A program made the position numbers and the translations under genes. From JABMQB01 sp963678235 (lineage in GTDB: Bacteria > Bacteroidota > Bacteroidia > Bacteroidales > Prolixibacteraceae), in NCBI GenBank assembly GCA_963678235.1, contig OY782766.1, forward strand, positions 62,001-126,000: a DNA stretch of 64,000 nt, read 5' to 3'. The notes below the pieces were generated by a model. It made no database searches. It had not been told where the DNA came from and saw only the letters and a list, made by a program, of their open reading frames with translations. Shown piece after piece: positions 9,060 to 16,232 of the stretch. Within the stretch, counting starts at the first letter, position 1. Each line of letters begins with the position of its first letter.

Positions 9060-9386
9060 ATGAACGTAAGTGAAACCATATTGGCTTTTCCTGGTCTTGA
9101 TGAAGGTAGTAACCATCTTGAAAAGATTTTAATTGACCGTGCTGTTGATGGTGCGGTCAATTATACTACTGATTTAATGACCACTGTTAATTTGTGTGCT
9201 GCTGATTTGTATGCATCAATTGGGGGCTTGCCGGATTTCTCGGAAAACAAACTCACCGTGAAGTATCCCAGGGCGTGGTACACAAAAAGGGCAAAAGAAT
9301 TATATCGGGCAAATGGTGAACCTGAGAAGGCTTTGGCATTAGTCCGGTCAAAAGTTCCAAGAGGGAAAGCCAGTAGGTCATGGTAA
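9060..9386 (+). CDS. Head-tail connector-like protein (DUF6706-like)
   Basis: 108 residues immediately after the capsid gene, mostly helical: ETILAFPGLDEG, ILIDRAVDGAVNYTT, then LTVKYPRAWYTKRAKELYRANGEPEKAL. This is the position of the head completion/adaptor protein in siphoviruses. Its last bases overlap the next gene by 7 nt. A specific family resemblance is only tentative. Confidence 0.6.
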   Translation: MNVSETILAFPGLDEGSNHLEKILIDRAVDGAVNYTTDLMTTVNLCAADLYASIGGLPDFSENKLTVKYPRAWYTKRAKELYRANGEPEKALALVRSKVPRGKASRSW

Positions 9387-9703
9387 GGTATCCACATATC
9401 GTAATAATTACCCCATCAGCTTCAAAATTTGAAAAGGATGCAAACCACAATTTAAAACCTGTGGGAAGTTCAGAACCTTACACAAGTAAATGCAAAGCCA
9501 CACCTGCAGATGAATACAAAGCAGAGATTAAAGGCGATGATGGCAATAAAGTGAATTATTCATTTTCTGTATCGATGCCTAAAGTCAATGTTAAGTACGG
9601 TTTTGGGTCAAAGGTTAGCCTTTACTTAGAAGGGGAAGAAGTAGTTGAATGCGAATTGAAACGTCAATTTAACGGTCAAAAAAATACCATGTTATGGGTT
9701 TAG
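9380..9703 (+). CDS. Small head-closure / neck protein candidate
   Basis: 107 residues, beta-rich and lysine-rich, with the pattern YTSKCKATPADEYKAEIKGDDG, then SFSVSMPKVNVKYGFGSKVSLYLE. Small beta-barrel head-closure (stopper) proteins occupy this slot between the adaptor and gp10-like neck genes. It overlaps neighbouring genes on both sides by a few bases, consistent with a tight morphogenesis operon. No motif proves the function. Confidence 0.55.
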   Translation: MVRYPHIVIITPSASKFEKDANHNLKPVGSSEPYTSKCKATPADEYKAEIKGDDGNKVNYSFSVSMPKVNVKYGFGSKVSLYLEGEEVVECELKRQFNGQKNTMLWV

Positions 9704-10275
9704 TTGCACGTCATACCAATCATGATGTATTAAAAGAGCTCAAAAAAGGGCAAGCACAGATCGAACGTGGAATAATCCGTGTATTTCAATTTGTTGGGGA
9801 AACATTCGCCAAGGATGCCAAAGAGAACCTCAAAATCGAAGGGTATTGGAAGCAAAGGGAATTGACCGAAGCTGAAAAGGCAAAAGGGGTCAAACAACCA
9901 TCAAGGGGTGATTATGTGGACAGGACTGGAAACCTGAGGTCTTCAATAGGTTATTTTATACTCATTAACGGAAGGATATTTAACCAGAAGCTTGATGGTA
10001 CCCAGGAAGGGATTTCTGCTGCCATACAAGCCCTTAATGACGTTCCAAATAAATCAGGATATCAATTAATCGGCGTTGCCGGGATGGATTATGCAAGCCA
10101 TGTTGAAAGCAAAGGTTACAACGTGATTACGTCACAATCGACAGTTGCTTTAATTGACTTGAAGAGTATTTTACTCAAGTTCAAAGATCGGTATAACCGT
10201 AAAGGTATTGATACCGGGTTTGGCGAAGATGATCTGGACTTTGGATATATAAGCTCAATATTAAACGTGCCCTAA
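9694..10275 (+). CDS. HK97 gp10-like neck/tail-completion protein
   Basis: 193 residues. It contains a DRTGNLRSSIGYF segment, which matches the classic motif of HK97 gp10/minor tail proteins (tGnLr.Si), followed by YASHVESKGYNVIT, the usual second conserved block (YA..vE.G). The protein helps join head and tail. The stop codon overlaps the start of the next gene. Confidence 0.75.
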   Translation: MGLVARHTNHDVLKELKKGQAQIERGIIRVFQFVGETFAKDAKENLKIEGYWKQRELTEAEKAKGVKQPSRGDYVDRTGNLRSSIGYFILINGRIFNQKLDGTQEGISAAIQALNDVPNKSGYQLIGVAGMDYASHVESKGYNVITSQSTVALIDLKSILLKFKDRYNRKGIDTGFGEDDLDFGYISSILNVP

Positions 10276-10658
10276 TGGAAATTACAGACACAGCGATTGA
10301 TAAGGTTATCGATTTACTTGAAGAAGTATATCCGATTGTATATCCTGGGGAAAAGCCAACAAGCGAAGATCCTGATGAATACATTGTTGTAAACGCTTTA
10401 CCAATTGGAACGGGCGTAATGCAGCAATGCGATGTGAATGCCAACTATCATGTGAAAGATATAGGGGAAGGGGTGCCCGACCGAGAGAAACTAAAAGCAA
10501 ATAAGAAGACTATTATCTCATTGCTCGATAAATACCACTCGGAAGGTGATCAGTTCAATATCCTTATCGATTTCAAATTTGAAAAAACTGAGAAAGAAGA
10601 TGCTCACGATGAGCATTATGCAAATGTGAGATTTATAGTAAGAATAATTAATAAGTAA
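10275..10658 (+). CDS. Tail terminator-like protein
   Basis: 127 residues with an alpha/beta layout (IDKVIDLLEEVYPIVYPGEKP, YIVVNALPIG, NANYHVKD). The position directly before the tail tube gene is that of the tail terminator (lambda gpU-like), which caps the tail and binds the connector. The sequence is too diverged for a motif-based call; position and size are the evidence. Confidence 0.6.
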   Translation: MEITDTAIDKVIDLLEEVYPIVYPGEKPTSEDPDEYIVVNALPIGTGVMQQCDVNANYHVKDIGEGVPDREKLKANKKTIISLLDKYHSEGDQFNILIDFKFEKTEKEDAHDEHYANVRFIVRIINK

Positions 10659-10662
10659 GATT

Positions 10663-11166
10663 ATGGCAAAATATGTATATGGGATCAAATCCGTAAAATT
10701 CGGAACACCCACTGGCTCGAATACGATGCCAGATGCTGGGAGTATGACCCAGTGGGCCCAAACAGTTGAAGGGTCGTTGACTGTTTCAGAAGATGAAGCC
10801 CAAACCAAGGACTTTAAGGTTGAAGAAACGACTACTCCGGTCAAATCGGTTGTTACCGATGCTGGGGCTTTGAAAGTGAAATGGAGGGCGTATGATATGA
10901 CCCCGGAAAACCTTGTGAAGGTTAAAGGAGGTGAAGCTCCTGATGCTAATACATACAATGGACCTGCTTCTGTTATTGCGCAGGAATTAGCTCTTGAAAT
11001 TGAAACAGAAGAAGGAATCAAATTCAGTATTTATAAGTCTTCTGTGTTGGGCAGAATTGACGGCAGTATTGGAAGGGCAAGTCTTTTGGAGGTTGAAGCG
11101 TCTGCAACGGCACTTGATCCCGGGAACGGGGAATCACCATACAAGATTGCTTTCCCAGCTTCATAA
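10663..11166 (+). CDS. Major tail tube protein
   Basis: 167 residues, beta-rich: YVYGIKSVKFGTP, TVEGSLTVSEDEAQTKDFKVEE, then GRIDGSIGRASLLEVEASATALDP. Forms the hexameric rings of the tail tube. Evidence is size, beta pattern, position before the tail chaperones and the strong terminator just after it; tail tube genes often have extra expression control because hundreds of copies are needed. Confidence 0.8.
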   Translation: MAKYVYGIKSVKFGTPTGSNTMPDAGSMTQWAQTVEGSLTVSEDEAQTKDFKVEETTTPVKSVVTDAGALKVKWRAYDMTPENLVKVKGGEAPDANTYNGPASVIAQELALEIETEEGIKFSIYKSSVLGRIDGSIGRASLLEVEASATALDPGNGESPYKIAFPAS

Positions 11167-11191
11167 ATAGCGTATTAAGTTTAGTTAGGTT

Positions 11192-11227
11192 AAAGACCGC
11201 CTGCATACTGTGGTCGGTCTTTTTTTA
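11192..11227 (+). terminator. Rho-independent terminator/attenuator after the tail tube gene
   Basis: Stem AAAGACCG / CGGTCTTT with a 14-base loop and a T7 run. It sits inside the late operon between tail tube and tail chaperones, so it should reduce expression of downstream tail genes relative to head and tube genes. Confidence 0.85.
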
Positions 11228-11237
11228 ATTCCAAAAT

Positions 11238-11753
11238 ATGGATAAGAATAAAAAAATAGAATACCAAGCTGGGGCTACCCTGGTTGATGAAGGAATAAGT
11301 TTCGATGTCCCTTTTTTCTTTGGGAAAAAAATAACGTTGACAATAAAACCATTAAAGCCCGGGACAAATGTCCGAATTAGCCAGAAGGTGTTGACTCTTG
11401 AAGATGTTGACATGGAAAACCCAACTATTCAGGAATTTTTACAAAAAGGCAAAAATATTAAGATAATCGCTGGAATTATTGCAACTGCGGTTATTAATAT
11501 GGAGTTGTTCAAGCTGTGGAAATACAGGTTCATCAAGCTACTAATGCTTTATAAAACAGAGGATATGGAATACCTGTATAATTATTTCTTAATAGCTCAA
11601 CGCCAAGCCGGGCCGGTTTTTTTTTATCGTATTATGGAATCGACACCAGCGATGAACTTTCTGATGAAGAAAGAAGAAAAGAAGAATCAAAAGGTGAAAC
11701 CAAAGGAGGAAAAACCTTCTGGGGAACAATCGCCCTTATCCGAAAAACCTTAA
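11238..11753 (+). CDS. Tail assembly chaperone (G-type, unshifted product)
   Basis: 171 residues: a beta-rich N-terminus (YQAGATLVDEGISFDVPFFFGK, KITLTIKPLKPGTNVRISQKVL) and a hydrophobic helical middle (LWKYRFIKLLMLYKTEDMEYLY), ending in a lysine-rich tail. The position between tail tube and tape measure is that of lambda gpG, which coats the tape measure during tail assembly. A T9 run at 11617-11625 permits -1 slippage into the overlapping frame, giving a longer G-T product (next entries). Confidence 0.75.
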   Translation: MDKNKKIEYQAGATLVDEGISFDVPFFFGKKITLTIKPLKPGTNVRISQKVLTLEDVDMENPTIQEFLQKGKNIKIIAGIIATAVINMELFKLWKYRFIKLLMLYKTEDMEYLYNYFLIAQRQAGPVFFYRIMESTPAMNFLMKKEEKKNQKVKPKEEKPSGEQSPLSEKP

Positions 11754-11938
11754 AAATATCATGGCATGATGTAATGTGGGAAGAGAGCTGGTCAAATTTG
11801 ATGATGCAAATGAGGGACCTTCCATATTACAAATACAATTCAAAACCTGGTCCGGGGAAAAAGGGTCATGACGAAGATGCAATACCTGGAACTATTGAAC
11901 ATTTAAAGAAACACTTTGGCAAATACATAGAAAAATGA
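11582..11938 (+). CDS. Tail assembly chaperone, -1 frame T extension (GT fusion part)
   Basis: This frame has no good start of its own and would be read only after -1 slippage from the gene starting at 11238, giving a fusion of about 233 residues. After the slip it encodes an acidic linker (SDELSDEERRKEESKGE), then WHDVMWEESWSNLMMQM and RDLPYYKYNSK. The W....W.n...m pattern is typical of the T domain of tail chaperones. Its TGA overlaps the tape measure ATG (ATGA), as expected for coupled translation. Without this reading, 11754-11934 would be an unexplained gap in a packed operon. Confidence 0.7.
   Translation, partial: LFLNSSTPSRAGFFLSYYGIDTSDELSDEERRKEESKGETKGGKTFWGTIALIRKTLKISWHDVMWEESWSNLMMQMRDLPYYKYNSKPGPGKKGHDEDAIPGTIEHLKKHFGKYIEK
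11617..11625 (+). promoter_or_regulatory. Probable -1 programmed ribosomal frameshift site (T9 slippery run)
   Basis: The zero frame reads GTT TTT TTT TAT across nine consecutive T. The -1 frame is open from just after a TAA at 11579-11581 to the TGA at 11936-11938, so a shift anywhere in between yields a fusion, and this run is the only long slippery string in the overlap. Tandem TTT codons allow tRNA-Phe re-pairing in the -1 frame. Confidence 0.65.
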
Positions 11939-14900
11939 GCGCACTATATTTTGATGCAAGGATTGATGGGGTACAGCTTCAAAGGGATATTACAAATATC
12001 AATACCCAACTTTCCCGAATGTCTGATAATTTCGGCAAAGAAGGGCAAAAAATTGATGATATAACCCGCAGGATGGGGCAAGGTCTGGCTACTTACTTCT
12101 CGGTATTTCAAGCCACCAGGTTAGTTAAAGATATTGCCAGTGTCCGGGGCGAATACCAACAGTTGGATGTTGCTTTCACAACAATGTTGGGAAGTAAAGT
12201 AAAGGCAGATAAATTAATGTCAGAGGTTGTTGATTTTGCTGCCCGTACACCATTCCAATTACAGGACGTTGCCAAAGGAACCAAGCAACTATTAGCCTAT
12301 GGGGTTGCTGCTGATGATATACTTCCTACGCTCAAATCAATGGGTGATGTATCCGCTGGGCTTTCCGTTCCGATTGAAAGGTTAATTCTTAACTATGGCC
12401 AGGTACGTACCCAATTAAAACTTACCGGAAGGGAGCTAAGGGACTTCAACGTTGCTGGTGTGCCATTGGTTGCTGAGTTGGCTAAAAACTTAGGTGTAGC
12501 AGATGATAAGATTGCCGGAATGGTAGAAAGGAGCCAAATTGGGTTCGATGATGTTAAAGAGGCTTTCCGTACCATGACAGACGAAGGTGGGCGCTTCAAT
12601 AACCTTATGGACAAACAGGCTAAAACCATCACTGGTTTAGCATCCAATTTCGCCGATGCATGGGATAAAATGCTCAATTCAATTGGTCAACAAAATGAGG
12701 GTGTTATTGCCGGTACCATTAAAGGTGCAACTGAGCTTGTAAACAACTATGAAGATGTCCTGAATATCCTTAAGGTATTAATTGCAACGTATGGAAGCTA
12801 TAAAGCTGCTGTTATTGCAGTTTCCGTGGTTGAAAAGTCAGCTGTAGCAGCTGGGAATATAAAAGCATGGTTTGAATTGGCCAGGGGCATTAAAACAGCC
12901 AAAGATGCCCAAATTGCATTCAACCTTGCAACCAAGGCAAACCCTTATGCATTAATCCTGGCAGCAGTAGCATCCTTGGTTACTGTTTTGACTGTATATG
13001 GAAAGAAAACCGATGAAGCAGCAAAAATATCTGCAGACTTCACAAGGAATTTAAACGAAGAAACCAAAGCTGTAAAAAAACGCTTTGATGCTGTAAAAAA
13101 TACAAAGGACGGAACTGAAGAACACAAAAAAGCCCTCGATGATGTCAACACTACCTATAAGGAATACCTTCCAAATTTACTAACAGAAGCAAGTAATCTT
13201 TATGAGGTTGAGAAGGCTCAAAATGCCGTAACTGAAGCAATCGCGAAAAATCTTGCCTTCAAAGCTCAGGAAGATCAGCTTAGCAGCGTGAAGGAAGGAT
13301 ACGAAAAGCAGTTAACAGATTTTTATACCTCAATTGATGATGTTTCGAAAAAGCTGAACAATGCTCAGAAAGGACAATTCAAAGCACTGATTGAACAATA
13401 CAAGGATTCCGTTAAGCAACAATATCAAGAGACTGGACTGTTTGTTGATACCTTCAGTATCGATATAAATAAAATGTTTAAAGACTTAAGTGGTGAAGGA
13501 CTTGGGGCATTTTCAGGAACATCATCACTTATTCAATCTATAAAGGACGTTATCACCAGTGAGTTAGATTTAGAGGAACAAACTGATAGCCTTAAAACCA
13601 CCTATGAAGAATATTTGAAAGCACTTGGGATCGGAGGTGGGCAGGATCCCGATCCAAAAGTATTAACAACAATTGCTGAGAAAATTGATCAGACAAAAAA
13701 ACTCCTTGATGAAGCTAAAGGAAAACTAAAAGAATTGAGGGCTGATACTTCAACTGCTTCTGTGACTGATATCGAGGACCAGGAAAAGAAGATCAAAGAA
13801 TATGAAACACAGCTCTCCATATTGACTGGTGTCAGTAGAAAAGCGCAAAAAGAAATTGATAAGGCAAACAAGGAGCGCCAACAGGCTTTAGAAGAATATG
13901 CCGACAATGAACTTGAACTTGAACGTCAATTGCAGGCATCAAAGGTTGCAATTATGAGGGATGGTGTTGAAAGGCAGACCAAAGAAGCTGAACTTGCTTA
14001 TCAGCAGGAAATTGACCGTATCAATAAACAACAACAAGAATACCTTAAGGCTTGGAATGCTACAAAAGGATTTGAACCTGGAGATGAGGGTTATGTATTG
14101 GAACTTCCGGAAACAGAATTGAAAAAATTTGATGAGCTCCGGGTCAATGCTGAAGCTAAGAAGAATGAACGGATAGAGAAAATAAACGAAGAAACTGCAG
14201 AGAAGGTAAAAAGTATATGGGAAAGGTCAACTGAAAGCTTCATTTCCGATATTGAAGCCGAGATAAGAAGTATTAATAACCTTTATGATGGACTGGTAAA
14301 AGAAGCCGAAGCGGCTGGCAAAGTTGACCTGATACCAGGCATTAACAAACAACGCCAACAGGCAATTGATGAAGCAAATATCCAATCAGGTTTAAAACGG
14401 CTAGAATTTGAAGAAGACATCGAACTTCAAAGGGCTGAGATTTCCAGTAAAGGGCTTAATAGAGAGGTTGAGTTAGAGAAGAAAAAGCTTGAGATTGCGA
14501 AAAAGTTTGCACAGCTAAAAATAGACCTATTAAAAAAATCCGGTAAAGAAGAAAACAAGCAAGAAATTAAAAACCTTGAAGAGTTTATAAAAATTGCCGA
14601 CAAAGGCATCGATGATCTGAATAAAAAAGGGCTCAAAAAAAGTGTTGATTTAGTTACAGAGTTTATTGATCAATGGGGTGAGTTAGCAAGCATTATTAGT
14701 GGATCAGATTCAGATTTAGCCCGAATTGTAGGAAGCCTTACTGGAGTTGGACAAGGGATTGCAAAAATAGTTTCCGGAGACTACACTGGATTACTGTCAA
14801 TAATAACTTCGATCGCTAAACTTCAAAAGGATAGTGTTTCAGAAATGAAGCAATTACAGGAACAACAAATCAATGCACTAAAAGAGTCGTTATCCAATGC

Positions 14901-15867
14901 AGATAAGATATTCGAAAATCTTCAGCAAAACATCAATAGAATGTTTGGACTTGAAAAATTATCAGCATATGGTAAAGCTGTAAATTCTCTTGGGGCTGAT
15001 TTGGTTTGGTTAATTAATAGGCTAAACCAACTTGCAAATGTTGATTTAGTGTTGCCTGTTAGGGACATAAATATATCATACGGGTATAATACTGGTAGAG
15101 GCGGTCGAGGTGGATATAATGCCTTTTCAGTTGAAGCGATAGAAACAGCGATTGAAGAAAATAGGATCAATTATGAAAACTTGATTGATCAATATGCTGC
15201 ATCTGGGAATGAAGAAATTAAGATCCTAATTGAACAGTATGGGGAATATATTGATAAACTATATGAATTAAAGGATGCCTATTATGAACTTGTTACCGGC
15301 ACCACAGCAGATAGTATTGCTGATGCAATTGTACAAGGATTTAGAAATGGCTTAGGATCTGCAGAAGACTTTGCAGATAGTTTTGAAGAACTTATGCGTG
15401 ATGCAATCTTTTCAGCAATTAAATCCCAATTGCTTAATGGACCGATACAAGAATTTTACGAAGAACTATATAAGGCTGCAGAAGATGGATATACTGAGGA
15501 AGAAATAGAATATTTAAGGGGGGTATGGAATGGAATAATAAGTTTCGGTCAAACATTGGTAGATGGTGCGATACAAATTTCAGGGGATGCCTTATCGTGG
15601 GAAAAATTGACTGATTCTCAACAGGGAATTACCGGGGCAATAAAAGGCATTACCGAAGAAACAGCAGGGTTGATTGCCGGGCAGTTCTTTGCCATGCGAG
15701 AACTTCAACAAAAGACATATTTCACTGGTGTTGAGCAATTGGATGCAATAAACCAATCGGTAACCTATCTTCAAAAAATCGAGGAAAACACCAAGCATAA
15801 TAAGAAGCTTGTAGATATAGATTCGAAGCTTCAGGAAATGAATGATTACTTAAAACAAGCTGTTTAA
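11935..15867 (+). CDS. Tail tape measure protein
   Basis: 1310 residues, the largest protein in the window. Residues about 60-260 are the conserved tape-measure N-terminal domain (YQQLDVAFTTMLGSKVKADK, FAARTPFQLQDVAKGTKQL, LTGRELRDFNVAGVPLVAEL). A hydrophobic segment follows at about 335-355 (NPYALILAAVASLVTVLTVYG), and coiled coil then dominates to about residue 900. A Gly/Arg-rich spot (GRGGRGGYNAF) lies near 1060. The protein sets tail length and is ejected ahead of DNA. By the common rule of about 0.15 nm per residue the tail would be near 0.2 micrometre, which is inference. Confidence 0.93.
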   Translation: MSALYFDARIDGVQLQRDITNINTQLSRMSDNFGKEGQKIDDITRRMGQGLATYFSVFQATRLVKDIASVRGEYQQLDVAFTTMLGSKVKADKLMSEVVDFAARTPFQLQDVAKGTKQLLAYGVAADDILPTLKSMGDVSAGLSVPIERLILNYGQVRTQLKLTGRELRDFNVAGVPLVAELAKNLGVADDKIAGMVERSQIGFDDVKEAFRTMTDEGGRFNNLMDKQAKTITGLASNFADAWDKMLNSIGQQNEGVIAGTIKGATELVNNYEDVLNILKVLIATYGSYKAAVIAVSVVEKSAVAAGNIKAWFELARGIKTAKDAQIAFNLATKANPYALILAAVASLVTVLTVYGKKTDEAAKISADFTRNLNEETKAVKKRFDAVKNTKDGTEEHKKALDDVNTTYKEYLPNLLTEASNLYEVEKAQNAVTEAIAKNLAFKAQEDQLSSVKEGYEKQLTDFYTSIDDVSKKLNNAQKGQFKALIEQYKDSVKQQYQETGLFVDTFSIDINKMFKDLSGEGLGAFSGTSSLIQSIKDVITSELDLEEQTDSLKTTYEEYLKALGIGGGQDPDPKVLTTIAEKIDQTKKLLDEAKGKLKELRADTSTASVTDIEDQEKKIKEYETQLSILTGVSRKAQKEIDKANKERQQALEEYADNELELERQLQASKVAIMRDGVERQTKEAELAYQQEIDRINKQQQEYLKAWNATKGFEPGDEGYVLELPETELKKFDELRVNAEAKKNERIEKINEETAEKVKSIWERSTESFISDIEAEIRSINNLYDGLVKEAEAAGKVDLIPGINKQRQQAIDEANIQSGLKRLEFEEDIELQRAEISSKGLNREVELEKKKLEIAKKFAQLKIDLLKKSGKEENKQEIKNLEEFIKIADKGIDDLNKKGLKKSVDLVTEFIDQWGELASIISGSDSDLARIVGSLTGVGQGIAKIVSGDYTGLLSIITSIAKLQKDSVSEMKQLQEQQINALKESLSNADKIFENLQQNINRMFGLEKLSAYGKAVNSLGADLVWLINRLNQLANVDLVLPVRDINISYGYNTGRGGRGGYNAFSVEAIETAIEENRINYENLIDQYAASGNEEIKILIEQYGEYIDKLYELKDAYYELVTGTTADSIADAIVQGFRNGLGSAEDFADSFEELMRDAIFSAIKSQLLNGPIQEFYEELYKAAEDGYTEEEIEYLRGVWNGIISFGQTLVDGAIQISGDALSWEKLTDSQQGITGAIKGITEETAGLIAGQFFAMRELQQKTYFTGVEQLDAINQSVTYLQKIEENTKHNKKLVDIDSKLQEMNDYLKQAV

Positions 15868-16232
15868 TGGTAGAAACTCAACAAGTAGGTGGGGTGAAGC
15901 TGTCAACTTTTGGATTAAGGCTCTCCCGCTTAGAAGGCAACCATGACCTTCCAAAGTTTAAAGACATTTTGGATGAACATGATTATGAAAGCAATCTCCT
16001 GGTCCTCGATGAACAAAATGTCAAGATAAGGCTAATCGGTTTTTACTCTAGTAAAGTCGTAATGGGACAGTATATCACAAATTTTCAGAATAAAATAAGA
16101 AGCCAATTGAAGCAGCAATGGATATTAACGAACCACTACTTTAATAAAATGTGTGTAGTAAAAAATGGTATGCAAATATACTTTTATAATACATCCGTTG
16201 AGATAATATTAACGTTAACAATCACTGAATAA
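15867..16232 (+). CDS. Small tail protein between tape measure and tail tip
   Basis: 121 residues; both start and stop overlap neighbouring genes by one or a few bases. It is mixed alpha/beta (KLSTFGLRLSRLEGNHDLPKF, RLIGFYSSKVVMGQYI). The position fits a distal-tail-associated protein, perhaps a counterpart of the N-terminal part of Dit. The next gene also opens with a related-sounding block (LDLPKL in both), hinting at paired tail-tip domains. No family is recognised with certainty. Confidence 0.6.
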   Translation: MVETQQVGGVKLSTFGLRLSRLEGNHDLPKFKDILDEHDYESNLLVLDEQNVKIRLIGFYSSKVVMGQYITNFQNKIRSQLKQQWILTNHYFNKMCVVKNGMQIYFYNTSVEIILTLTITE

